Assembly (NCBI GenBank): GCA_938001865.1
Contig: CALLAW010000005.1
Span: forward strand, 20,977-84,976
Reading direction: 5' to 3'
Length of the DNA: 64,000 nucleotides
Source of the DNA: an uncultured Saprospiraceae bacterium
GTDB lineage: Bacteria > Bacteroidota > Bacteroidia > Chitinophagales > Saprospiraceae
Every line of letters begins with the position of its first letter. Positions within the stretch are counted from its first letter, which is position 1. Position numbers and translations under genes: made by a program. Under the pieces are notes generated by a model that searched no databases, had not been told where the DNA came from, and saw only the letters and a list, made by a program, of their open reading frames with translations. Positions 7,306 to 15,838 of this stretch are shown in pieces.

Positions 7306-8394
7306 ATGCTAAAGAAATATGCCAAACTCCTCACCAGATACTGTCTCTACCTCCAGCCTGGCGAAAAACTCTTCATCAGGAGTACTACGCTTGGCGAACC
7401 TCTAGTCAGAGAGGTCTATAGAGAGGCTCTCAAGCTAGGAGCTATCGTAGAGTATGAGCTGAGTATGCAGGATGCTTCCAAGATCTTCTTCCAAGAGGCA
7501 AGCGATGCTGCTCTCCGACATACTCCGACACTGTATAATCATGCGATGAGAGACTTCGATGCTTACCTCTATATCAGAGCACCTTACAATCTGATGGAAA
7601 CTAAAGAGACTGACCCCTCTAGGCAAAAAATGAGACAACAAGCTCTCTCAGAACCAAGCAAAATCTACTTCCGTCGTACAGGTGATGGTGAGATGAAGCG
7701 TAGCCTCTGCCAATATCCCACTAATGCCAATGCACAGATGGCAGGCATGTCACTAGACGACTATACTGACTTCATCATGCAAGCATGCTACCTCACCGAA
7801 GACGATCCAGCAGCACACTGGAAAGCACTCAGCAAGACTCAACAACGGATCGTAGACTACCTCAATGATGTCTCATGGATGCGGTACAAAGCAAGTCACA
7901 CAGACATCCAATTCAGTGTCGAAGGCCGTACTTGGATTAACTCTGATGGCAAGACGAATATGCCAAGTGGAGAGGTATTCTCCGCTCCGATAGAAGACAG
8001 CGTCCAAGGGAAGATACACTTCACACATCCTAGTGTCTATCGAGGTGTAGAAGTCGAGGGGATTACACTGACCGTAGAGCAAGGAAGAGTCATCTCCTAC
8101 TCTGCGACCAAGGGACAAGAGCTGCTAGATACCATCTTCAATATCGAAGGGGCTGATCACTTTGGCGAAGTAGCCATCGGGACTAACTATCAGATCCAAA
8201 GAGCCACTAAAAACATCCTCTTCGATGAGAAAATCGGTGGAACCATCCATATGGCCGTAGGTCAGAGCTACTATCAATGTGGTGGAAAAAATACCTCAAG
8301 TATCCACTGGGATATGATTACAGATATGAGTAAAGATGGTCAAATCTATGCTGATGGCAAACTCATCTATGAGAAAGGTAAATTCCTAATCTGA
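7306..8394 (+). CDS. M29-family aminopeptidase
   Basis: 362-residue thermophilic-type (M29, AmpS/PepS-like) metallo-aminopeptidase that would release N-terminal amino acids from peptides in the cytoplasm. The opening KYAKLLTRYCL-LQPGE is the usual family start. The C-terminal catalytic half carries the metal-binding GEVFSAP glutamate, an E in the following VEGITL region, H-F-G-E (~284-287), and the S-S-I-H-W-D-M-I histidine/aspartate pair near residue 345. ATG start. No signal peptide. Preceded by about 95 bp with no clear promoter. Substrate preference cannot be read from sequence. Confidence 0.88.
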   Translation: MLKKYAKLLTRYCLYLQPGEKLFIRSTTLGEPLVREVYREALKLGAIVEYELSMQDASKIFFQEASDAALRHTPTLYNHAMRDFDAYLYIRAPYNLMETKETDPSRQKMRQQALSEPSKIYFRRTGDGEMKRSLCQYPTNANAQMAGMSLDDYTDFIMQACYLTEDDPAAHWKALSKTQQRIVDYLNDVSWMRYKASHTDIQFSVEGRTWINSDGKTNMPSGEVFSAPIEDSVQGKIHFTHPSVYRGVEVEGITLTVEQGRVISYSATKGQELLDTIFNIEGADHFGEVAIGTNYQIQRATKNILFDEKIGGTIHMAVGQSYYQCGGKNTSSIHWDMITDMSKDGQIYADGKLIYEKGKFLI

Positions 8395-8428
8395 TCTCCG
8401 CTATATTCAGAATTGTTAGGCACATTTC

Positions 8429-8436
8429 TATCTTTG
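8429..8436 (+). promoter_or_regulatory. TATCTTTG -7 element close to the acyltransferase start
   Basis: Exact TAnnTTTG match ending five bases before the ATG at 8441. With the usual few-base distance from the -7 box to the transcription start, the mRNA would begin at or next to the start codon (leaderless). A TTG lies upstream at 8414-8416, closer than the normal spacing, so the assignment is tentative. Confidence 0.4.
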
Positions 8437-8440
8437 CACC

Positions 8441-9571
8441 ATGGTATATTTCTTCTTAAGATCTCTTGTCAAGTTGACCCTCAGGATGTATTTCAAAAAC
8501 ATTGAGATCACTGGTCATCATCATATCCCCAAGGACAAACCAGTCATCTTCGTAGGGAATCATCCAAGTGCCTTCATGGAGCCTATCCTATTAGCTTGCT
8601 GGACATGGCGACCCCTCTACTTCATGATAAGAGGTGACATGTGGAAGAAGAAAGCACTCGCGTGGCTACTCGATGCCATCCATGGCGTACCCGTCTACCG
8701 CAAGAGTGAAGGCTATAGCTCAGTCGATGCCAATAAGAAGACATTTGATCGGTGTGTAGAGCTCATTATGGATCACAAACTGCTCATCATATTCGCCGAA
8801 GGATCGCATCAGCTCGTCAGACGACTCCGAAGCCTCAAGAAGGGTACAGCGAGGATCGTCCATCAAGCCCTCACAGAGAACCCAGACGAAGATGTCTACT
8901 TAGTACCTGTCGGAGCTATCTTCAATGCTCCACTCCTCCTCAGAAGAGATGTCCATATCTCCATCGGCAAAGCAGTACCACTCAGACAGCACCTCAGCAC
9001 TACATCCAATGCCGAGTCATACAATCAGATCACTGCTGTCATCGAACAAAGCCTAAGTGCAGAACTGCCATCTCTCACAAGTGAAGAAGAATTGATCTAT
9101 GAGCAACTTATCTACGAGGAGGCACAATTTGGCAAGCCATTTTCACAGCAGTGGAGAGATGCTGAGGCGAGATTACACTCCCTCACTCCTGATGACAAAG
9201 CACGCCTCATTACCGATACTAAGTCAGTCGATACTGATCTAGAAAATCAAGTATTGAGCAAGCAACTTCACCTTGGTCATTGGCTCATCTTGATCTTACT
9301 TGCGATCCCAGCATGGGTTGGCAAGCTTCTCCATATGATTCCTATCGCCCTGAGCCAACGCGTTACTAACTCCATCGTCAGGAAGAAGGAATTTTACAGC
9401 TCACTCAGGGTTGCGACATTATTGGTCTTTGTAATCTCTTGGTACTTGATCACAATTGGGATTTCTGCGTTAGTATTTGGGAGTCTTTGGCCGGTCTATG
9501 GCATGCTATTGACTGGGTTGATCTCGCTTCCCTACTTTGATCTCTGGAGAGTTGCTCGAGCTAGGAAGTAA
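8441..9571 (+). CDS. Lysophospholipid acyltransferase-like membrane protein
   Basis: 376-residue PlsC-type acyltransferase, expected to move an acyl chain onto (lyso)phospholipid or another membrane acceptor. The N-terminal domain contains VGNHPSAFMEP (catalytic His in NH; the acidic partner is Glu at H+6 rather than the common Asp), RGDMWKK, V-P-V-Y-R and the FAEGSHQ substrate-phosphate motif. The C-terminal part (~275-376) has about three hydrophobic segments, an arrangement seen in the larger Bacteroidota members. The start ATG follows a promoter-like box almost directly. Exact acceptor unknown. Confidence 0.82.
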   Translation: MVYFFLRSLVKLTLRMYFKNIEITGHHHIPKDKPVIFVGNHPSAFMEPILLACWTWRPLYFMIRGDMWKKKALAWLLDAIHGVPVYRKSEGYSSVDANKKTFDRCVELIMDHKLLIIFAEGSHQLVRRLRSLKKGTARIVHQALTENPDEDVYLVPVGAIFNAPLLLRRDVHISIGKAVPLRQHLSTTSNAESYNQITAVIEQSLSAELPSLTSEEELIYEQLIYEEAQFGKPFSQQWRDAEARLHSLTPDDKARLITDTKSVDTDLENQVLSKQLHLGHWLILILLAIPAWVGKLLHMIPIALSQRVTNSIVRKKEFYSSLRVATLLVFVISWYLITIGISALVFGSLWPVYGMLLTGLISLPYFDLWRVARARK

Positions 9572-9657
9572 GAGAGGTGGCAAGAGCATCCAAGTAGCCT
9601 CTCCCCTGCATCTCTACTCCGCATATCTCCGCAGATGATCATCCGAGGCATCCATGA

Positions 9658-10860
9658 TTACCTCAGCCATGACTGAGGATCGACCTTACGCTTTCCTTCC
9701 CAGATCTCTAAGTGCAGCACTTCATTGACAGTACCAATTGATTGTCCTTGGGAGACTACTTGACCTTCGACGACTTGCGTATTGATCACTGGCGAGTAGA
9801 GGTGGTAGACTCCATCACTCTGGATGAGCACTAGATTGCCATTTTTGATTTGCTCTACTTTGACAATCTTCCCAGATCCGATAGACTTCACTGTCTGAGG
9901 CTGAGATGTCCCGATATCGATTCCATTGTTGACGACGTAGACGTCTTGCAGTGATGGGTGTCGCTGCCTCCCAAACTTTGAGACCACGGTACCACTTATT
10001 GGTCTCGGCAGGTTACCTTTTAGCTCTATCAATGACTTGGTAGGTGGAGTCACTGAGGCTGGTGGCAGTGAGTGAGAGGATTGTACTGTATGAGTCTGAT
10101 CGATTGTCTTCTGGATGAAGAGCTCGATTCTTTGATTGACATTGCCTCGATATCGTCTTGATTCGGCGAGATCTGCTCTGATCGTCTCCTCTTTAGCATT
10201 GAGCTCAGCTAAGAGTTGTTCTTGGAGTACGAGTTGAGCATCGATTGATTCTTTCTCTTGATTGACGGTGATTTGTTGCTTAGCATTTTGGCTGATAGCC
10301 GCTTGATAACTTTTATAGAGGGCATTAGAGACTTTTTCTACTTGATCGTATTCAGCTTTTTTGGCTTCGATATGTGTATGATACTGCTCAGCCAAGACAT
10401 TCTGACTAAGGAGCCGATTGATAGAGTGTGCAGAGAGCATCATATGCAGTGGGCTGATGAGTCTTTGTCGTTTGTAGTTAGCGGCTACGATTGCATAGTA
10501 CTCAGAGTTGAGCTGGTCTTTGATTGCATTGATAGAGTCTAGCTCTGCAGAGATGTGATCAGCATCAGCCTTTAAGATTGTCATCTCCTCTTCGAGCAGT
10601 GCTACGAGTCTTTGGCGATCTTCTATAGTCTGTCGGATGACTTGCAACTCTTTGAGAGAGGCATCTTGGGTTTTCTGAAGAGATTGGAGGTATTGATTAG
10701 ATTGATCGATCTTCCGATTGAGTTCTTGCTGTTGCACTTGGAGGTCTCGTTCGTATTGAGATTGTGCCGTGAGGAGATCAGGTGATAGACTCCACACCAA
10801 GAGCAAGAGTATGCCTGTAATGTTACTGTGAGACATAGCCAAGAGCTTGAGCCATCTCAT
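9658..10860 (-). CDS. EnvC-like murein hydrolase activator with degenerate LytM domain
   Basis: 400 residues: signal peptide ending near TAQSQ, a long coiled coil (~33-250), and a C-terminal LytM/M23 domain (~285-400). The fold is recognisable (SGTVVSKFG, NNGIDIG, GNLVLIQSDG, HLEIW), but zinc ligands are missing: N311 replaces the first His (Asp315 is kept), YSPV replaces Y-x-H, and only one His of the HxH pair (H383) remains. Such inactive domains in EnvC activate cell-wall amidases during division, and that role is inferred here. The start is uncertain (ATGs at 10887, 10860 and 10836); 10860 gives a positively charged signal peptide. It overlaps the end of the TPR gene. Confidence 0.82.
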   Translation of the reverse strand: MRWLKLLAMSHSNITGILLLLVWSLSPDLLTAQSQYERDLQVQQQELNRKIDQSNQYLQSLQKTQDASLKELQVIRQTIEDRQRLVALLEEEMTILKADADHISAELDSINAIKDQLNSEYYAIVAANYKRQRLISPLHMMLSAHSINRLLSQNVLAEQYHTHIEAKKAEYDQVEKVSNALYKSYQAAISQNAKQQITVNQEKESIDAQLVLQEQLLAELNAKEETIRADLAESRRYRGNVNQRIELFIQKTIDQTHTVQSSHSLPPASVTPPTKSLIELKGNLPRPISGTVVSKFGRQRHPSLQDVYVVNNGIDIGTSQPQTVKSIGSGKIVKVEQIKNGNLVLIQSDGVYHLYSPVINTQVVEGQVVSQGQSIGTVNEVLHLEIWEGKRKVDPQSWLR

Positions 10861-12271
10861 GATATCTGCTTGCTTGACTTGCATCACCTGCCTTTGCGTA
10901 AGCTCTGCCTATGAGGTGATAGAGCAGAGGATCGTTAGAGTCATCTGCGTTGGATTTTTTCACGAGAGAGTTGACTTGATCTGGATTGCATTTACCTATG
11001 AGTAGTCCGATCAGATCACTCATCACTGTAGCTCGAGGGTTACCTCCACTGACTAACTTCATCTCATCAGCGTATGCCTGTGCTTCGTCATGATCACCAG
11101 ACTCATACTGTCCTATACTCTGCCAGAAATATCCGTCGTATTGATTGGGGTAATAGTCGATTGACTTTTCAGAAAACTGGATAAGGTCTTTGTATTGCTT
11201 GAGGTCATAGAGAAGGTTCATCTTCTGTGACCAGACTGTATAGACTGCATCATTGAGTGCTAGAGTCTTATCATAACTCTTCAGTGCGGGGAGGAGCTCA
11301 CCGGTAAGATACATAATGTCACCTCGGATGGCATAGGCCTTTGCTTCGTCAGGATAGCGTGTGATGATCTTATCAGAGAGAGACTGCAGTGCTGAGATCA
11401 ATTGTGGATCTCGATCAGTCTGGAGCTGCTCCACGTATGGGATGAGCTCCATGATCTTAGCGTCAAATGGCAGGTTAGGGTTATCTATCAATGGTGTGAT
11501 AGCGTAGAGATATTCGCTATCGGTAGCTGCTTGCCTGTCTTTGCTTACGATCTGGCGATTAGCAATCACATTGCCTTCATCGATATCTAGCACTTGTCGA
11601 TAGATTTTTTCTGCTGCCTTTTCTTTTCCGAGTAAGAGATTCTGGTTAGCGAGTGCATTGAGGATCTCTACATTATATGGTGCTGCTGCTACTGCGGTAT
11701 TGAGGATCTCTAGCCCTTTGCTGTAATCTTCTCTCGTATTTACGATCTCTAACATTTTGAATGTAGCCTTATCGGTCACGCCAAATTTTGATTGGATAGT
11801 CTCGAGAGTTTGGAGACTTTCTTTCCAGTTCCCATTTTGCAATGCATTATTAGCGATACGATAGAGGAAGACAGAGTTATCTGGTTCCATTTGACTGACA
11901 GTCAACAGTGCTTGATTAGCAGCAGTGAAGTCCATCATGAGTTCGTTGATATCTACTGTAAGTAGGTGATACCACTTATTCTGCGGGCTGAATGATACGG
12001 CCTTATTAGCGTAGTCAATGGCCTTGCGATAGTCCTTATGAGTGACGTGGAGTCTAGCGAGTTGATAGTTGATCTCTGGATTACGGCGATCCTTTTCAAG
12101 GCACTTGAGGAGTTTCTCTTCTTGCTTATCTGAGTTATTGAGGTATTTATCGATTTCGGCTTCGATAAATGTCGTCTCAAGGTCTACAGTAGCTTGTGTA
12201 ATCGCTTGTGCAAATGCCACAGATATCTGTAAGACGAGGCAAGTTACAAGTGAGATAAGTCTATACTTCAT
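10823..12271 (-). CDS. Secreted TPR-repeat protein
   Basis: 482 residues: a signal peptide (MKYRLISLVTCLVLQIS-VAFAQ) then tetratricopeptide repeats throughout. Clear units include P-E-I-N-Y-Q-L-A-R-L...Y-R-K-A-I-D-Y-A-N-K-A-V, A-Y-A-I-R-G-D-I-M-Y-L-T-G, and a final L-L-Y-H-L-I-G-R-A-Y-A-K-A-G-D...A. TPRs make protein-protein scaffolds; in the periplasm of Bacteroidota such proteins often serve in envelope assembly. It is translationally linked to the EnvC-like gene downstream (overlapping ends), which hints at a shared role in cell division or wall remodelling. The longer open frame (to 12325) adds an improbable N-terminus; the ATG at 12271 is chosen for the signal peptide. Confidence 0.85.
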   Translation of the reverse strand: MKYRLISLVTCLVLQISVAFAQAITQATVDLETTFIEAEIDKYLNNSDKQEEKLLKCLEKDRRNPEINYQLARLHVTHKDYRKAIDYANKAVSFSPQNKWYHLLTVDINELMMDFTAANQALLTVSQMEPDNSVFLYRIANNALQNGNWKESLQTLETIQSKFGVTDKATFKMLEIVNTREDYSKGLEILNTAVAAAPYNVEILNALANQNLLLGKEKAAEKIYRQVLDIDEGNVIANRQIVSKDRQAATDSEYLYAITPLIDNPNLPFDAKIMELIPYVEQLQTDRDPQLISALQSLSDKIITRYPDEAKAYAIRGDIMYLTGELLPALKSYDKTLALNDAVYTVWSQKMNLLYDLKQYKDLIQFSEKSIDYYPNQYDGYFWQSIGQYESGDHDEAQAYADEMKLVSGGNPRATVMSDLIGLLIGKCNPDQVNSLVKKSNADDSNDPLLYHLIGRAYAKAGDASQASRYHEMAQALGYVSQ

Positions 12272-12339
12272 AGTTAATTTGGTCAACGCCGATCGTAATT
12301 TTAGGGTCTTCAAAATTAACAACACTCTGCCATCTTTTT

Positions 12340-13770
12340 TTATTCTATTATTGTGATTTTTAACATATTGGATCTAAATCTCTTGTAGAGAGGCATTGAT
12401 CCAGTATTGACCATCGTATCTCCTACTTTGAGGTGACCTCGTTCTTTGAGGATCACTTCGATATCAGCTATGGTCCCATCTGTAGACTCAAACTTATCGT
12501 AAAAGAATGGCTTAACACCCCAGATGAGATTCAGAGTGGGGAGCAACTCTCTCACTGAGGAGAAGATAAATATCCTTGCACTTGGTCTATAACTTGCTAA
12601 CTTGAATGCAGTATATCCCGTCACTGTCAATCCACAGAGTGCATCAGCTTTGACATCCTCGGCTATCTTAGAGGCGCTGATACAGATCGTATCACTGTAG
12701 TAGGTCTCTGATCCTCTATTGGGTTTTGGTCGTTTATCCTGGAGCTCGTAGTGCTTCTCTGCATCGGCGATGATCTTACTCATCGTCTCTACTACGAGTG
12801 CTGGGTGATCACCGACTGAGGTCTCTCCGCTGAGCATCACAGCATCAGTCCCATCTAGTACAGCATTAGCGACATCAGCGACCTCTGCTCGAGTTGGAGA
12901 TGGATTAGTGATCATTGATTCCATCATCTGCGTAGCCACGATTACGGGCTTAGCCTTCTGGATACACTTCCTGATGATCTGCTTCTGGATGTATGGGAGT
13001 TTTTCGAGAGGAACCTCCACACCTAGGTCTCCCCTTGCAACCATGATCGCATCTGTGACTTTGATGATCTCTTTGATATTGGCAACTGCCTCTGGCTTCT
13101 CGATCTTGGCGATTACTTTAGCACCATGATTACCCTCAGCGATCAATTCTTTGAGTTCGATGATATCTTGAGCTTCTCTGACGAATGATAAGGCAATCCA
13201 GTGTACCGGAAGTGTCAATATAAAGTCGAGATCTTCTCTATCTTTCTTCGTAAGACTTGGGAGAGAGATATTAGTATCTGGGAGGTTGACACCCTTATTA
13301 GACTTCAGTACGCCACCAAAGAGAGCTTTGAGCTTGACATTCTTATCGCCATCTGACTCTACTACCTCGAAGACTAGCTTGCCATCATCGCAGAGCACCT
13401 TCTCTCCGACATTGACATCTTGAGCAAAGCTCGTATAGCTCATATATGCCTTATCAGATGTACCGATACACTTCTCTGATGTGAATGTGATGATATCACC
13501 AGACTTGACAGGCTGTCCACCATCCTTCATCTCACCGACTCTGAGCTTAGGACCTTGTAAGTCTGCAAGGATACCTACATTCAGATTGTGTTCTTTATTG
13601 ATCTTTATTATCCTATCGACTACTACCTTCTTATCTGCATGGTTACCATGCGAAAAGTTGAGTCTAAGGACATCTGCGCCAGCCCTGATGAGATCTTTGA
13701 GTTGTTCCTCTCCAGAGCAAGCTGGTCCAAGGGTAGCTACAATCTTAGTATTTTGGTGTTTGATTTTCAT
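12340..13770 (-). CDS. pyk: Pyruvate kinase
   Basis: 476-residue pyruvate kinase, converting phosphoenolpyruvate and ADP to pyruvate and ATP at the end of glycolysis. Diagnostic stretches are visible in order: TKIVATLGPACS near the start, VLRLNFSHG (substrate/K+ site), the ADLQGPKLRVG loop, IAKIEKPEAV with the catalytic Lys, MVARGDLGVEVP, and TQMMESMI. The C-terminal regulatory domain follows. ATG start. It is divergent from acpP across 310 AT-rich bases, with no TAnnTTTG match found for it. The downstream TPR gene begins about 70 bp after its stop, so co-transcription is possible. Confidence 0.96.
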   Translation of the reverse strand: MKIKHQNTKIVATLGPACSGEEQLKDLIRAGADVLRLNFSHGNHADKKVVVDRIIKINKEHNLNVGILADLQGPKLRVGEMKDGGQPVKSGDIITFTSEKCIGTSDKAYMSYTSFAQDVNVGEKVLCDDGKLVFEVVESDGDKNVKLKALFGGVLKSNKGVNLPDTNISLPSLTKKDREDLDFILTLPVHWIALSFVREAQDIIELKELIAEGNHGAKVIAKIEKPEAVANIKEIIKVTDAIMVARGDLGVEVPLEKLPYIQKQIIRKCIQKAKPVIVATQMMESMITNPSPTRAEVADVANAVLDGTDAVMLSGETSVGDHPALVVETMSKIIADAEKHYELQDKRPKPNRGSETYYSDTICISASKIAEDVKADALCGLTVTGYTAFKLASYRPSARIFIFSSVRELLPTLNLIWGVKPFFYDKFESTDGTIADIEVILKERGHLKVGDTMVNTGSMPLYKRFRSNMLKITIIE

Positions 13771-14080
13771 AAGTGATAGGTGTTAGTACTATCACAATAC
13801 TACATAAATAATACCAAGGTTTCTGCTAATCACATTTAAACTTAGTGGATTAATTTGCCGAATATCCTCAATTCAAGCTTTAATAATTTTGAATTAATCT
13901 TCAATTGCGGGAACAAATATTGTATTGAGTCACTTATTTGAATTGATAAGCGGTGAATATTGAATATTTGCAACTATTGTACTCATGGAATGTAAGAGCA
14001 TTTAAAATTGATAAAAATGTCCAAGTGCTTGTAAATACAAGTGTTTATGTTTTTATTTGCATTCCAAAATTTTAAAAATT
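13771..14080. other. AT-rich divergent region between pyk and acpP
   Basis: A 310-bp AT-rich region carrying the promoters of pyk (minus) and acpP (plus). It includes a loose inverted repeat AATTCAA/TTGAATT near 13868-13895 and the 14-bp palindrome described at 14028-14041. No gene is seen. Confidence 0.5.
14028..14041. promoter_or_regulatory. 14-bp palindrome upstream of acpP, candidate operator
   Basis: CTTGTA, AA, TACAAG is a perfect inverted repeat 40 bp before the acpP ATG. A CAAGTG direct repeat (14022-14027 and 14038-14043) overlaps it. Position and symmetry suit a binding site for a dimeric regulator of fatty-acid synthesis; the regulator is unknown. Confidence 0.4.
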
Positions 14081-14317
14081 ATGTCTGAAATCGCAGAAAA
14101 AGTAAAGAAAATTATTGTTGACAAGCTAGGAGTTGATGAAGCTGAAGTTTCGAATGAAGCAAGTTTCACTAACGACTTAGGAGCTGACTCACTGGATACT
14201 GTAGAGCTCATTATGGAGTTTGAGAAGGAATTCGATGTGTCTATTCCTGATGATCAAGCAGAAAACATCGCAACGGTAGGCCAAGCAATTGACTACCTCA
14301 CAAGCCAAGCTGGATAG
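14081..14317 (+). CDS. acpP: Acyl carrier protein
   Basis: 78-residue acidic ACP that carries growing fatty-acyl chains on a phosphopantetheine arm. The attachment Ser is S37 in [10 protein letters not shown]. The whole protein matches canonical ACP length and helix pattern ([39 protein letters not shown]). The open frame extends upstream to a TTG at 14057, but the ATG at 14081 gives the standard N-terminus MSEIAEK. Followed by a strong terminator, then fabF 280 bp downstream, so acpP is probably transcribed highly on its own with or without read-through. Confidence 0.97.
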   Translation: MSEIAEKVKKIIVDKLGVDEAEVSNEASFTNDLGADSLDTVELIMEFEKEFDVSIPDDQAENIATVGQAIDYLTSQAG

Positions 14318-14361
14318 TTTTACAGTAGATAAAACTCATCTGACTTAGGTCAAAAAATGAA

Positions 14362-14398
14362 CAAAGGGTCACCTCTAAGAGTGTGGCCCTTTGCTTTT
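14362..14398 (+). terminator. Rho-independent terminator after acpP
   Basis: CAAAGGG (14362-14368) pairs with CCCTTTG (14387-14393), extended inward by CAC/GTG with a small bulge, and is followed by CTTTT. It sits about 45 bp after the acpP stop. Confidence 0.75.
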
Positions 14399-14598
14399 AA
14401 TCCCTATCAACTCTCGAGCATCTTGACTCAATAGATGTTCTAATTCCAGATCAAAAGTGGTAATTCGCCAAATCTTCTTACATTTACAGCTTGTAAATTA
14501 GTCACTACTAAGGACTATTCCAGCTCGATGGAAGAGTCTTTTGCATTCTGAGTAGTAGGTGATATTTATTCTAAAAATATGAATTATCTGATCGACAA

Positions 14599-15837
14599 AT
14601 GAGAAGAGTAGTAATTACAGGTTTGGGTGCATTGACCCCTATAGGCAATACACTAGATGGCTACAAGGAAGGCCTCTTCAATGGTAAGAGTGGTGCAGGT
14701 AGGATTACCAAGTTCGACCCGACTCACTTCAAGACACAATTTGCCTGCGAGCTAAAAGAAGTCAATGTCGAAGAACATATCGGACGGAAGGAAGCAAGAA
14801 GGATTGATCCATTCTCTCAATATGCACTCATCGTGGCCGAAGAAGCCATGAAAGACTCTGGCATAGACCTCGACTCAGTAGATCGAGATCGGTTTGGGGT
14901 GATCTGGGGCAGTGGTATCGGAGGCTTCAAGACGATAGAAGAAGACATAGAAGACTCTACGACAAGAGAAATTCCTAAATATAGCCCATTCCTCATCCCA
15001 AAATTAATCACTGACATCGCTCCGGGACATATCTCTATCAAGTATGGCTTGCGAGGTCTTAACTATGCAACCGTCTCAGCGTGTGCCTCAGCATCTCATG
15101 CAATCATCAATGCAACTGATTATATCCGTATGGGGAGAGCAGATCTCATCATGAGTGGTGGTAGCGAAGCAGCCATTACTAAGGCAGGTGTCGGAGGATT
15201 CTCATCTATGAAGGCACTTAGCTCTCGCAATGATGATCCACAGGCAGCCTCTAGACCATTTGATGCAGAGAGAGATGGATTTGTGCTCGGAGAGGGAGGC
15301 GGAGCCATTCTCCTCGAAGAACTCGAACATGCCAAGGCAAGAGGTGCCAAAATCTACGCCGAAGTCGTCGGTGTCGGGATGTCTGCCGATGCTCATCACA
15401 TCACTGCGCCACACCCAGAAGGACTCGGCGCTAGCAATGTCATGAAGTATGCACTCAAAGATGCTGGTCTCAGTACTGCCGATGTAGATTATATCAATGT
15501 CCATGGGACATCTACTCCCCTTGGAGATATCGCAGAGACCAAAGCAATCGGCAAAGTATTCGGAGCAGATGCCTATGATCTCAATATCAGTAGTACTAAG
15601 TCTATGACTGGCCACTTACTGGGTGCAGCTGGGGCTGTGGAGGCGATCGCTGGTATCTTAGCTATCCAACACAACATCATACCTCCGACAATCAATCATC
15701 ACACTCCTGATCCAGATATTGATCCTAAGCTCAATCTGACATTCAATCAAGCACAAGAGAAGAAGGTAGACATTGCTCTATCCAATACATTTGGGTTTGG
15801 AGGACACAATACAACTGTGATCTTTAAAAGATACTAA
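14599..15837 (+). CDS. fabF: Beta-ketoacyl-ACP synthase II FabF
   Basis: 412-residue condensing enzyme that extends acyl-ACP with malonyl-ACP in fatty-acid synthesis. The Cys-His-His triad is intact: C162 in VSACASASHA, H302 in VHGTSTPLGD and H339 in K-S-M-T-G-H-L-L-G-A-A-G, with the C-terminal NTFGFGGHN loop. Length and motifs are those of FabF rather than FabH. ATG start. It follows acpP and is separated by a single base from rnc, the common acpP-fabF-rnc order found in many bacteria. Confidence 0.97.
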   Translation: MRRVVITGLGALTPIGNTLDGYKEGLFNGKSGAGRITKFDPTHFKTQFACELKEVNVEEHIGRKEARRIDPFSQYALIVAEEAMKDSGIDLDSVDRDRFGVIWGSGIGGFKTIEEDIEDSTTREIPKYSPFLIPKLITDIAPGHISIKYGLRGLNYATVSACASASHAIINATDYIRMGRADLIMSGGSEAAITKAGVGGFSSMKALSSRNDDPQAASRPFDAERDGFVLGEGGGAILLEELEHAKARGAKIYAEVVGVGMSADAHHITAPHPEGLGASNVMKYALKDAGLSTADVDYINVHGTSTPLGDIAETKAIGKVFGADAYDLNISSTKSMTGHLLGAAGAVEAIAGILAIQHNIIPPTINHHTPDPDIDPKLNLTFNQAQEKKVDIALSNTFGFGGHNTTVIFKRY

Positions 15838-15838
15838 G

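Noticed and set aside
15202..15615. 137-residue open frame on the minus strand inside fabF
   Set aside because: Shadow of the well-supported fabF gene.
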